A stretch of DNA of 64,000 nucleotides from an uncultured Balneola sp. (GTDB taxonomy: Bacteria > Bacteroidota > Rhodothermia > Balneolales > Balneolaceae), in contig CAJXQC010000010.1 in the NCBI GenBank assembly GCA_913058495.1, forward strand, positions 51,778 to 115,777, read 5' to 3'. The notes below the pieces were generated by a model. The model was not told where the DNA came from and made no database searches. It was given only the letters and a program-made list of their open reading frames with translations. Each line of letters opens with the position of its first letter. The first letter of the stretch is position 1. This document shows positions 1 to 8,286 of this stretch, one piece after another. Made by a program: the position numbers and the translations under genes.

Positions 1-1389
1 TTTTCTCCTGAAGATGTACGCTATTCTGTAATGCGATATATCACAAACCCAATTCAGAATGCACAAGGTCCTCATGTTCATGATCCAAGAACAGGACAAA
101 TTCTGGAAAGTGATATTCTTTGGTATCATAATATTCAGAACTTATTAAGAAACTGGTATTTCATTCAAACTGCTGCGTCCAATCCGGATGCAAGAAACGT
201 GAAAATGTCAGACGAGATCATGGGAGACATGCTCCGTTTTGTAATGGCTCACGAAGTTGGCCACACACTTGGGCTACCACATAACATGGGATCAAGTCCC
301 GGATACACTGTAGAACAATTACGTGACCCGGAGTTTACTTCAACTCATGGTACAGCACCTTCTATTATGGATTATGCTCGTTTCAACTATATCGCACAGC
401 CGGGTGATGGAGTTACTCACTACTATCCTCAAATTGGTGAATATGATAAATGGTCTATCAAATGGGGTTATACATGGTTTCCGGATATCGAAAAGCCGGA
501 TGATGAAAATGAAACTCTGAATGAGTGGATAGTTGCTAATGGCGATGATCCTTTATACTGGTTCGGTTATTCAAACGGAGCTGACCCGCGTTCGCAAACA
601 GAAGCGATTGGTGATGACGCTATGAAAGCAAGTGAGCTTGGATTGGCAAACCTTCAGGTTATAACGGATAATCTTATCTCGTGGACAGAGCGTGATGGTG
701 AAGAGTTTTCAGATCTCGAAGAGTTATATTCAAATGTTCTTGGTCAGTGGAGACGCTATATGGGACATGTTACTACTTATGTAGGGGGTGTTTATCAAAC
801 CTACAAGACATATGATCAGGAAGGCGAGGTGTATGAGTTGGTTTCTGAGTCAGATCAGCGCAGAGCAATGGATTTCTTGAATACACATGCATTTTCTACA
901 CCAACATGGGCTTTCAATAAAGATATATTGAATAGAATTGACCAATCAGGTGCTGTGGAAACATTCCGCGGAGCTCAAGTTGGGGTTTTAAACAATCTAA
1001 TGAGGCCGGACAGGCTTGCAAGATTAGTAGAAGCTGAAGCAAGAGCTGATGGTGATACTTACACTCTTACTGAAATGATGGATGCGACTAGAAACGGCAT
1101 TTGGGCTGAAGCAAGAGCAAAGCAAAATACCGGAATTCACAGACGTCATTTGCAGCGGGCATATATTGAAGTAATGGGCAACCTGTTAAACGAAGAACCA
1201 TCAGGATTTTTTGCACGCTCAGTTGATGTAAGCCAGTCTGATATTCGTCCGGTTGTTAGAAATGAACTTGAAATCTTAAAAAGAGATATCAATAGTGCGT
1301 TAGCCGGTAGATCTTTGAACAGAGATACTAAGAATCATTTTGAAGATGCACGAGCCCGTATAGATGATATTCTGGACGGAAACGACTAA
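1..1389 (+). CDS. Zinc-dependent metalloprotease (DUF5117-type), C-terminal part
   Basis: The reading frame is open from base 1, so the gene is cut by the window start and only its C-terminal 462 residues are seen. It carries an extended zinc-binding motif HEVGHTLGLPH (zinc-binding histidines and catalytic Glu, about residues 84-94 of the visible part) followed about 30 residues later by SIMDY, a likely Met-turn. This is the metzincin-like arrangement found in the large secreted DUF5117/DUF5118 metalloproteases common in Bacteroidota, which usually exceed 800 residues, so nearly half is probably missing. It is expected to be exported and to cleave peptides outside the cytoplasm. The signal peptide would lie upstream of the window. 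A strong terminator follows immediately, so it ends its transcription unit. The family assignment is from the motif and C-terminal sequence style. Confidence 0.85.
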   Translation, partial: FSPEDVRYSVMRYITNPIQNAQGPHVHDPRTGQILESDILWYHNIQNLLRNWYFIQTAASNPDARNVKMSDEIMGDMLRFVMAHEVGHTLGLPHNMGSSPGYTVEQLRDPEFTSTHGTAPSIMDYARFNYIAQPGDGVTHYYPQIGEYDKWSIKWGYTWFPDIEKPDDENETLNEWIVANGDDPLYWFGYSNGADPRSQTEAIGDDAMKASELGLANLQVITDNLISWTERDGEEFSDLEELYSNVLGQWRRYMGHVTTYVGGVYQTYKTYDQEGEVYELVSESDQRRAMDFLNTHAFSTPTWAFNKDILNRIDQSGAVETFRGAQVGVLNNLMRPDRLARLVEAEARADGDTYTLTEMMDATRNGIWAEARAKQNTGIHRRHLQRAYIEVMGNLLNEEPSGFFARSVDVSQSDIRPVVRNELEILKRDINSALAGRSLNRDTKNHFEDARARIDDILDGND

Positions 1390-1406
1390 AAATATATTTT
1401 CAAATT

Positions 1407-1433
1407 AAAGGGTAGCATGTGCTACCCTTTTTT
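1407..1433 (+). terminator. Rho-independent terminator after the metalloprotease
   Basis: The 7-bp stem GGGTAGC/GCTACCC (1410-1416 with 1421-1427) has an ATGT loop, is extended by AAA/TTT pairs and is followed by a run of six T. It lies 17 bases after the metalloprotease stop and about 20 bases before the next start. Confidence 0.85.
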
Positions 1434-1454
1434 ATAAACACAAATAAATAGAAC

Positions 1455-4400
1455 ATGAAAAAATTATTAACGATCAGTTTTGCAATGGTTCTCTCACTTA
1501 TGGTGAGCAATGTTGGGTTAAATGCTCAGCAATTGGATATGGAACTCTTAAAAGGGATGGAGCCTAGAAATGTTGGGCCTGCGGGGATGAGTGGTAGAAT
1601 AACTGCCATCGATGTTGTTGAGTCCAATAACGATATTATGTACGTAGGATCTGCTTCCGGCGGTGTTTGGAAGTCAGAAAGTGGAGGAATTAAATGGGAA
1701 CCTATTTTTGATGATTACGGAGCAGCTTCAATCGGGGCTATCGATATTCATCAGAAAAATCCCAGCATAATTTGGGTTGGAACCGGAGAAGGAAACCCGA
1801 GAAACAGCCAAAGTAGTGGCGCAGGAGTTTATAAAAGTATAGATGGGGGACGTTCTTTTGAATTGATGGGATTGGAAGGAACCAGAAATATTCATCGTGT
1901 TATCGTTCATCCTGAAAACCCTGATGTAGTTTATATTGGTGCGCAAGGATCAGCCTGGGGTGATAGTGAAGATCGTGGTGTTTTTAAAACTACTGATGGT
2001 GGAAAAACCTGGGAAAAAATTCTTTATGTAAATACCAGAACAGGTATCGGTGATATGGTAATGGATCCATCAAATCCGAACAAAATTTTCGCAGCGATGT
2101 GGGAATTCAGAAGATGGCCATGGTTCTTTAAATCCGGAGGAGAAGGTTCAGGACTTTATATGACCTTAGATGGTGGCGATAGCTGGGAAGAAGTGACTTC
2201 TGATGATGGTTTTCCGGAAGGAGAACTGGGAAGAATGGGAATTGCAATAGCTCCCGGTAATACAGATGTGGTTTATGCGCATGTTGAGTCAAAAAAGAAT
2301 GCAATTTACAGATCTGATGATGGCGGTTACACCTGGGAACTTCGCCAAACCGTTGAAAAGGATGGAGAGGTTGGAAACAGACCATTTTATTACGCAGAAA
2401 TTTATGTAGATCCATTTAATGAAAATACGGTGTATAGCATTTATACATACATCTCAAAAAGTACAGACGGTGCTCGTTCTTTTGAAAGTTTGTATCCTTA
2501 TTACAATTGGGTGCACCCGGATCACCACGCTTTTTGGTTAAGCAAAGATAATCCCGGATTTATGATTGATGGTAATGATGGTGGTTTGAACATTACATAT
2601 GATGGCGGAGATAGCTGGAGATTTATAAATAATATTCCGGTTGGTCAATTCTACCATGTAAATGTTGATAACAGAATTCCATACAACATTTATGGCGGCA
2701 TGCAGGACAATGGTTCCTGGCAAGGTCCCGCTTACGTGTGGCGTTCAGGCGGAATCAGAAATGCGTATTGGGAAGAGCTTTTTTTCGGAGATGGTTTTGA
2801 TGTGATCATGGATCAAAGTGATGAGCGCTATGTTTTTGCAATGTCACAGCAAGGAAATATAGGTAGAGTTGATCTGGAAACCGGATCAGGACGCTTTGTC
2901 CGGCCAACACATCCGGACGGAGATGAACTGCGATTCAACTGGAATTCAGCAGTTAATTTCGATCCTTTTAATGATGAAACCATTTATTTCGGATCTCAGT
3001 ATGTTCATAAAAGTAACGATCGTGGTGAATCCTGGACAATTATTTCTCCGGATCTGACTACAAACGATACCACAAAGCAAAAGCAGCATGAAAGTGGTGG
3101 TATCACCATGGATGCTACAGGAGCTGAAAATTTCACCACTATTCTGGCAATCGAACCTAGTTCTCTTGAACAAGGATTAATCTGGGTAGGTACAGATGAT
3201 GGGAAAGTTCATATCACCAGAGATGGCGGAGAGAACTGGACTGACCTCACTAAGAACATAAAAGGAATTCCGTCAGGAAGCTGGGTTGCTCAGGTTAAAG
3301 CTTCCAAATTCAATGCAGGAGAAGCTGTAGCAGTGATCAACAATTATCGTCGCGATGATTGGGGAACCTATGTAATGCACACTAAAGACTATGGTAAAAA
3401 ATGGACAAATATTGCCAAAGACAAAGGCATGGAAGGTTACGCACTTTCTTTTGTGCAAGATCCTGTTGAGCCGAACCTTATGTTTGTAGGTACTGAGCTT
3501 GGACTTTATGTAAGTATTGATGGAGGAAAAGCCTGGACCAAATGGACAAACGGCTACCCAACCGTATCAACTTACGATATGGTAATTCACCCACGCGAGC
3601 ATGATTTAGTAATTGGAACATTTGGACGCGCTTTTTGGGTTCTGGATGACATCCGACCACTAAGAGATCTTGCAAAAAATGGTGCTGATGAACTGGATAA
3701 AGCTATCAGAGTTTATGCAGCTCCGGATGCATATCAAGCAGACTGGAGACAAGCCAGAGGAATGCGTTTCTCAGCAGATGGTGTTTTTTCAGGGGAAAAC
3801 AGATCAGGTGGAGCTCGTTTAACTTATTCTGTAAACAGCGAAATGCTGAAAAAAGATGGTGATGAAAAGGAAATGAAGTCATCAGATAAAAAAGAGAAAG
3901 TTAAAGTAGAGGTTTTCAATATGTCGGGTGAAAAGATCCGAACTTTTGAACGCACTCCGGAGCACGACGGTATAAACAGAACATCTTGGGGAATGGATAA
4001 AGCAGGGATTCGCGGCGCAAGCAGACGTAAATCGAGACCAAACGCTCCTGAACCTTCAGGTGGAGATGTATTACCCGGAACGTACAAAGTTAAGTTTACT
4101 TATGGTGAATTCTCTGACTCTACAACTGTAAAAGTAATGAGTGATCCGAGAATAGAAGTTTCCATGGCAGCTCTCAGAAAAGCTGTTGAATTAAGAGATC
4201 AGGTTGCTCAATTAAGTGCTACTTTAGGAAAAGCTACAAATCAATTAATTGATGCAGAAGAGATTGTGGAAACACATGAAGCTCTTGCAAAAGCTGATAC
4301 TCGTGATAAAAAAGAGTTGAAGGAAATTAATGAAGCCAATAAAGAGATCAAGAAGAAAATCGAAGATCTCATGAATATGGTATTCGGAACACCTGATGAT

Positions 4401-4655
4401 CGTCAAGGTATTACGAGAAATCCTGAACCAACAACCATGCAGGCAATCTTTGGTCCTTTCCGTTACTTAGGTAACGATTATGACGGTCCGGGAACAACGG
4501 AAGCAAACCTTCTTCGTTTAGCTGAAGAGGAAGTTGAGGAAGCAATCACTAAGATCAATACGTTCTTTACAGAAGACTGGCCGGCATACCAGCAGACAAT
4601 GGAAAATGCTGACTTCAGTCCATTCAAAGAATTCAAAACGGTGGATATGGACTAA
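1455..4655 (+). CDS. Secreted BNR/VPS10 (sortilin-like) beta-propeller protein
   Basis: This is a 1066-residue exported protein with a signal peptide in the first 24 residues (hydrophobic core, then LNAQQ). Many Asp-box/BNR-like repeats of the form S-x-D-G-G-x-x-W occur between about residues 50 and 750 (for example SGGIKW, TDGGKTW, LDGGDSW, RDGGENW, IDGGKAW), which predicts one or two seven-bladed propellers. A C-terminal region of about 300 residues includes a lysine/glutamate-rich helical stretch. Close relatives in Bacteroidota are annotated as WD40/YVTN/BNR-like repeat or sortilin N-terminal domain proteins. The enzymatic role is unknown. It could be a glycosidase-like or binding protein, but no catalytic residues can be assigned. 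Terminators flank it on both sides, so it is probably monocistronic. Confidence 0.85.
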   Translation: MKKLLTISFAMVLSLMVSNVGLNAQQLDMELLKGMEPRNVGPAGMSGRITAIDVVESNNDIMYVGSASGGVWKSESGGIKWEPIFDDYGAASIGAIDIHQKNPSIIWVGTGEGNPRNSQSSGAGVYKSIDGGRSFELMGLEGTRNIHRVIVHPENPDVVYIGAQGSAWGDSEDRGVFKTTDGGKTWEKILYVNTRTGIGDMVMDPSNPNKIFAAMWEFRRWPWFFKSGGEGSGLYMTLDGGDSWEEVTSDDGFPEGELGRMGIAIAPGNTDVVYAHVESKKNAIYRSDDGGYTWELRQTVEKDGEVGNRPFYYAEIYVDPFNENTVYSIYTYISKSTDGARSFESLYPYYNWVHPDHHAFWLSKDNPGFMIDGNDGGLNITYDGGDSWRFINNIPVGQFYHVNVDNRIPYNIYGGMQDNGSWQGPAYVWRSGGIRNAYWEELFFGDGFDVIMDQSDERYVFAMSQQGNIGRVDLETGSGRFVRPTHPDGDELRFNWNSAVNFDPFNDETIYFGSQYVHKSNDRGESWTIISPDLTTNDTTKQKQHESGGITMDATGAENFTTILAIEPSSLEQGLIWVGTDDGKVHITRDGGENWTDLTKNIKGIPSGSWVAQVKASKFNAGEAVAVINNYRRDDWGTYVMHTKDYGKKWTNIAKDKGMEGYALSFVQDPVEPNLMFVGTELGLYVSIDGGKAWTKWTNGYPTVSTYDMVIHPREHDLVIGTFGRAFWVLDDIRPLRDLAKNGADELDKAIRVYAAPDAYQADWRQARGMRFSADGVFSGENRSGGARLTYSVNSEMLKKDGDEKEMKSSDKKEKVKVEVFNMSGEKIRTFERTPEHDGINRTSWGMDKAGIRGASRRKSRPNAPEPSGGDVLPGTYKVKFTYGEFSDSTTVKVMSDPRIEVSMAALRKAVELRDQVAQLSATLGKATNQLIDAEEIVETHEALAKADTRDKKELKEINEANKEIKKKIEDLMNMVFGTPDDRQGITRNPEPTTMQAIFGPFRYLGNDYDGPGTTEANLLRLAEEEVEEAITKINTFFTEDWPAYQQTMENADFSPFKEFKTVDMD

Positions 4656-4700
4656 GCTTTTTTAAAGAATATTCAATTTTGAGTTTTGAATATTGATGTA

Positions 4701-4734
4701 AAACCCCCGATCAGAAATGATCGGGGGTTTTTTA
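4701..4734 (+). terminator. Strong rho-independent terminator
   Basis: A perfect 10-bp stem CCCCCGATCA/TGATCGGGGG (4704-4713 with 4718-4727) has a GAAA tetraloop, a preceding AAA and a following run of T. It terminates the BNR protein gene. Confidence 0.92.
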
Positions 4735-4745
4735 TTATACATATT

Positions 4746-4791
4746 AAAAAGGCAATAGGGACAATTCATGAATTGTCCCTACTGCCTTTTT
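4746..4791. repeat. REP-like palindromic hairpin, possibly a bidirectional terminator
   Basis: The 11-bp stem TAGGGACAATT/AATTGTCCCTA (4756-4766 with 4771-4781) has a CATG loop. It is extended past a single A/C mismatch by GGCA/TGCC and A-run/T-run flanks. The centre (TTCATGAA) is itself palindromic. It sits between convergent genes and the A and T tails suit termination in both directions. A terminator already lies 12 bases upstream, and the shape resembles dispersed palindromic repeats, so it may be a mobile REP-type unit. Confidence 0.7.
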
Positions 4792-4874
4792 CTCTTTTAG
4801 AAACTATATACTTTGCCAAATCAAAAGAATAGTAAACGAGGACACCAAATTTAATATCCTCGTAAGTTATTCAA

Positions 4875-7154
4875 TTAATCATTCGTCCATATAAGATCGA
4901 AATCGACTTCGTCCTGACTTTTAATTTCAGGATCAAGATTAGTGATTAAATGTTGCAATCTTAATTTGTTGTAATGACGACCATGAGCTCCACGGATTCC
5001 GTGACGATTTCCCGGATACATCATTAAGTCAAAATTCTTATCTGCTTTGATTAGTGCATCAACCAACATGGTTGTATTAGCAGGATGAACGTTGTTATCA
5101 ACTGAGCCGTGAATAAGTAAGAGCTTTCCTTTCAATTGATCGGCATAGGTCATAGCAGAACCTACGTCATAACCTTCTTTATTGGCCTGAGGAGTATTCA
5201 TGTAACGCTCTGTATATATAGTGTCATAACTTCTCCAATCAGTTACAGGAGCGCCTGAAACGCCTACATGGAAGATGTCAGGGTAACGAAGCATAAGTAA
5301 CGCAGTCGCATAGCCGCCATAAGAATGTCCATAAACTCCAACACGATCTTCATCAGCATAATCACGCTCGGTAACCTGTTCAATTACTGCTGCGTAGTCA
5401 TCAATTTCAAGAGTTCCTAACTTCCCATAGTGCAAGGTTTGAAACTCCTTTCCGCGATTGCCCGAACCTCTGTAATTAGCACGAACAACAATAAATCCAA
5501 GTTGAGCCATTCTTTGATAGCCATCATAGGTTTTGTAGGTGTTGGTCACATCCTGATATCCCGGACCACCATAAAGTGGAAGTAAAACCGGATACTTTTT
5601 TGAAGGATCAAAACCTTTAGGTTTGTAAACTAAAACAGGAAGTTCTGTTTCGCCATCAGCAGCCATCATTGTAGTAAATTCAGGTTTTTCCAAGCCCGCT
5701 TCTTCCACATTGCTGATGTCGGCTTTCATAACATTGCGGATCATCTTACCATCTTTATTGTAAAGATTAGCTTCGTAAGGAGAGTCGAAAGAAGAGTGAT
5801 TACATACATAATATTCTCCGGCTTCATTCATGCTTACACTATGGCGACCATCACCATCAGAGAGTTTTTTCATATTCTTTCCGTTCATATTTACAGAATA
5901 GAAATAACTGTCTAGTCCCATGTTTTGGTAAGCAGTGAAATAGATCTTTTTATTTTTCTGATCAATATTCTCAATGTTTCCAACCGGGAAATCTCCTTTA
6001 GTGATCTGATTGATCAGTTTTCCGCTAAAATCGTAATGATAAATATGATTGTATCCACTTACTTCAGAAGTCCAGATAAATGTTTTGTTATCATCCAACT
6101 GAAAGAAATTATCATGAAGATTTATATACGCATCTTCTCTTTCTTCCAGAATGGTACGGACTTCTTTGGTCTTGATATCATAAGCAAGAAGTTCGAGGTG
6201 ATCTTGTTTTCTGTTCAAACGACGGAATGTTAATTCACTACCATCATTTCTCCAGATTGGTCGAACAATGTATGTATCCGGGTCGCTATTTGTGGGAACT
6301 TGTTCAATTTCACCGGATTTAATATCAACGATAAATAGGTTTACAGTAGGATTAGTTTCTCCGGCTTTCGGATATCTCATTTGCTCAAGTCCGGCTTCAA
6401 ATGTTAATTCATGAACAATTGGAAATTGGTGCACGTCTTTTTCCTGATACTGGAGGTATGAAATCTTTGAATTATCAGGAGAGAACCAATAAGCGTCACG
6501 TTGTCCAAATTCTTCAGGATATACCCAACTAGGACGACCGTTCATTTTCTCTTCACTTCCGTAAGTGAGTCGCTTTTCTTCTTTAGTTTTGGTGTCAACT
6601 ACGTAGATGTCGTATTCCTTGATATAAGCGAACTTGGTATATTCATGAGAATAAGTACCATTCCAAAGCTGGCTTCTTTCCATTCCTCTCATCAGTTCAT
6701 CGGTATAAAGAGGACGCTCAACTTCGGGTTTATAAAGTTTTCTGAGTTCTTTTTTCTTCAGATTAAATACATAATCAACATTGTCCTGAGTAAAGAAAAT
6801 AGCTTTATCATCCATTACAAATTCAAAACGATCGAAAGGCAATGCAGAAATATTGGCGTCTGAAGTGGCATTGTATTGGCTAATCAGCGCTTCCGAAGTT
6901 GATTTGTCAAAAAGTAAGGTCCTTTTTTCTGTTTTTGGATCTACTTTATAGAAAACAGTATTACCATCATCGTCTTTTTCTGTTTCCATATATCCCATAT
7001 CTCCGGGAAGCCAGTTCAAGCTGGAGCCGTCAAAGCTGACGAAGCCACGCTCGCCCATTTGTGCATAAAGTTCCAGACCGGTTTGAGCAAAAGCTCCACC
7101 GGATAAAAATGCCAGTATAAGTAGCGTAAAAAATGAATTTATTAATCTTTTCAT
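4875..7154 (-). CDS. S9 family peptidase, DPP4-like (dipeptidyl peptidase)
   Basis: This is a 759-residue exported serine peptidase. It has a signal peptide at residues 1-24 (ending AFAQ), a DPP4-type N-terminal beta-propeller at about 30-490 and an alpha/beta-hydrolase catalytic domain at about 500-740. The catalytic triad is visible: Ser611 in GHSYGGY, Asp686 in GSVDNNVH and His718 in GNRHG. The PEEF pair (Glu214-Glu215) matches the double Glu that holds the substrate N-terminus in dipeptidyl peptidases, so removal of N-terminal dipeptides, often after Pro or Ala, is the expected activity. The length fits DPP4/S9B enzymes. It probably acts in the periplasm or at the outer membrane in peptide nutrition. 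It lies downstream of murI on the same strand but 172 bases away with a hairpin between, so it is probably separately transcribed. Confidence 0.93.
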   Translation of the reverse strand: MKRLINSFFTLLILAFLSGGAFAQTGLELYAQMGERGFVSFDGSSLNWLPGDMGYMETEKDDDGNTVFYKVDPKTEKRTLLFDKSTSEALISQYNATSDANISALPFDRFEFVMDDKAIFFTQDNVDYVFNLKKKELRKLYKPEVERPLYTDELMRGMERSQLWNGTYSHEYTKFAYIKEYDIYVVDTKTKEEKRLTYGSEEKMNGRPSWVYPEEFGQRDAYWFSPDNSKISYLQYQEKDVHQFPIVHELTFEAGLEQMRYPKAGETNPTVNLFIVDIKSGEIEQVPTNSDPDTYIVRPIWRNDGSELTFRRLNRKQDHLELLAYDIKTKEVRTILEEREDAYINLHDNFFQLDDNKTFIWTSEVSGYNHIYHYDFSGKLINQITKGDFPVGNIENIDQKNKKIYFTAYQNMGLDSYFYSVNMNGKNMKKLSDGDGRHSVSMNEAGEYYVCNHSSFDSPYEANLYNKDGKMIRNVMKADISNVEEAGLEKPEFTTMMAADGETELPVLVYKPKGFDPSKKYPVLLPLYGGPGYQDVTNTYKTYDGYQRMAQLGFIVVRANYRGSGNRGKEFQTLHYGKLGTLEIDDYAAVIEQVTERDYADEDRVGVYGHSYGGYATALLMLRYPDIFHVGVSGAPVTDWRSYDTIYTERYMNTPQANKEGYDVGSAMTYADQLKGKLLLIHGSVDNNVHPANTTMLVDALIKADKNFDLMMYPGNRHGIRGAHGRHYNKLRLQHLITNLDPEIKSQDEVDFDLIWTND

Positions 7155-7208
7155 AAGAGGATTAAGTTTAATATTGATCTGCAGAAAGTAACGCAGAAAA
7201 TTTGTGTT

Positions 7209-7242
7209 TAAATATAAGGCTTCTGAATTAAGTTGCCGTCAA
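7209..7242 (-). promoter_or_regulatory. Putative promoter of the S9 peptidase gene
   Basis: On the minus strand, TTG (7242-7240) and TATATTTA (7216-7209) are 23 bases apart. This is close to the Bacteroidota form TTG-N(17-23)-TAnnTTTG, with one mismatch in the -7 element. It lies about 55 bases upstream of the start codon. Confidence 0.4.
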
Positions 7243-7273
7243 ATTGAGTAAATGGTTTTTGCAAGAATTCCTG

Positions 7274-7311
7274 TTTATGTAGGAACGTGAGATTTTACGT
7301 TCCTACATAAA
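7274..7311. repeat. Perfect 15-bp inverted repeat (REP-like hairpin)
   Basis: Arms 7274-7288 and 7297-7311 are perfectly complementary (TTTATGTAGGAACGT and its complement) with an 8-base loop. There is no clear T-run on either side, so it is not a typical terminator. The core GTAGG...CCTAC resembles the ends of the hairpin at 4756-4781. It lies between murI and the S9 peptidase gene. Confidence 0.65.
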
Positions 7312-7326
7312 TGACATATTGAATAA

Positions 7327-8133
7327 TCAAAGATGAGTTACTACAACATCAGAGATCTTTCGTCCCAAAAAACGTTCTGCCAATTCCTGGAAGCGTTGAG
7401 GGCGATCACTTACGAAACATTGAAAATCACCACCTTTACTATTCAAGAGTTCAAGAGTACTCAAAGTGTTCTTCGCTGTGAGGGCTATAGAATCTGCGGA
7501 GTCTATTATTTTAATGTTTTGCGATTTCAATACAGAAGGAATTGCTTTCTTAAATAACGGATAATGTGTACACCCTAAGATCAATGAATTGATATCTGAT
7601 TTATCAAAGACAGAGAGGTAGTTTTCCAGAGTTTTTGTGGCAACTTCGTTATCAATCCAGCCTTCTTCAGCAAGTGGAACCAACAACGGACAGGCTTGCT
7701 GTGTTACTTTGATTTCAGAATTTATAGCGTGAATGGATTTTTCATAGGCTTTTGAATTTACCGTTGCCAAAGTACCGATCACACCAATATGATTATTTGG
7801 TGTTTGTTTAAGTGCCATTTCAGTTCCTGATGTAATTACATCTAAAACAGGAAGAGAACCGGTTTTTTCTTTTATTTCATTTTTTGCTGAAGCTGATACC
7901 GTATTACAGGCAATAAGTATCATTTTAACACCTTTGGAAAGTAAAAAATCGGTGATCTGGAGTGCATATTCACGAACGGTTTCTTCAGACTTTATTCCAT
8001 AAGGAACACGAGCCGTATCTCCGAAATAGATGATATCTTCGGTCGGTAAAGCTTTAGCTACTGCTTTTGCAACGGTTAATCCTCCGATTCCTGAATCAAA
8101 AATTCCAATGGGTGCGTTCTTGTCGGTGCTCAC
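7327..8133 (-). CDS. murI: Glutamate racemase
   Basis: This 268-residue cytoplasmic enzyme interconverts L- and D-glutamate for peptidoglycan precursors. The Asp/Glu racemase signatures are present: IGIFDSGIGG near the N-terminus (Asp13-Ser14), the first catalytic cysteine in ACNT (Cys76) and the second in LGCTHYPL (Cys188). YFGDTARVPYG is also typical. Length and both cysteine motifs match MurI fully. The ATG start at 8133 places the nucleotide-free N-terminus of the family directly in frame. It is probably transcribed alone; the TonB receptor diverges upstream. Confidence 0.96.
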   Translation of the reverse strand: MSTDKNAPIGIFDSGIGGLTVAKAVAKALPTEDIIYFGDTARVPYGIKSEETVREYALQITDFLLSKGVKMILIACNTVSASAKNEIKEKTGSLPVLDVITSGTEMALKQTPNNHIGVIGTLATVNSKAYEKSIHAINSEIKVTQQACPLLVPLAEEGWIDNEVATKTLENYLSVFDKSDINSLILGCTHYPLFKKAIPSVLKSQNIKIIDSADSIALTAKNTLSTLELLNSKGGDFQCFVSDRPQRFQELAERFLGRKISDVVVTHL

Positions 8134-8286
8134 TTGTTGTTTTATAAGTTATTACTGAATGTAATGGAAATGTAATAGAGTTTTGCCGGAACTCCATCTA
8201 TCTTAGTATGATTATCGTACTTGACACTGAATACTTCATAGATCAACTTCAGGCAAAGTTGTTCCCTAATATAGAATCTTATTTTT

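Noticed and set aside
5925..6863. Forward open frames inside the S9 peptidase gene
   Set aside because: They are antisense frames of a well-supported gene, with no family resemblance and no translation signals.
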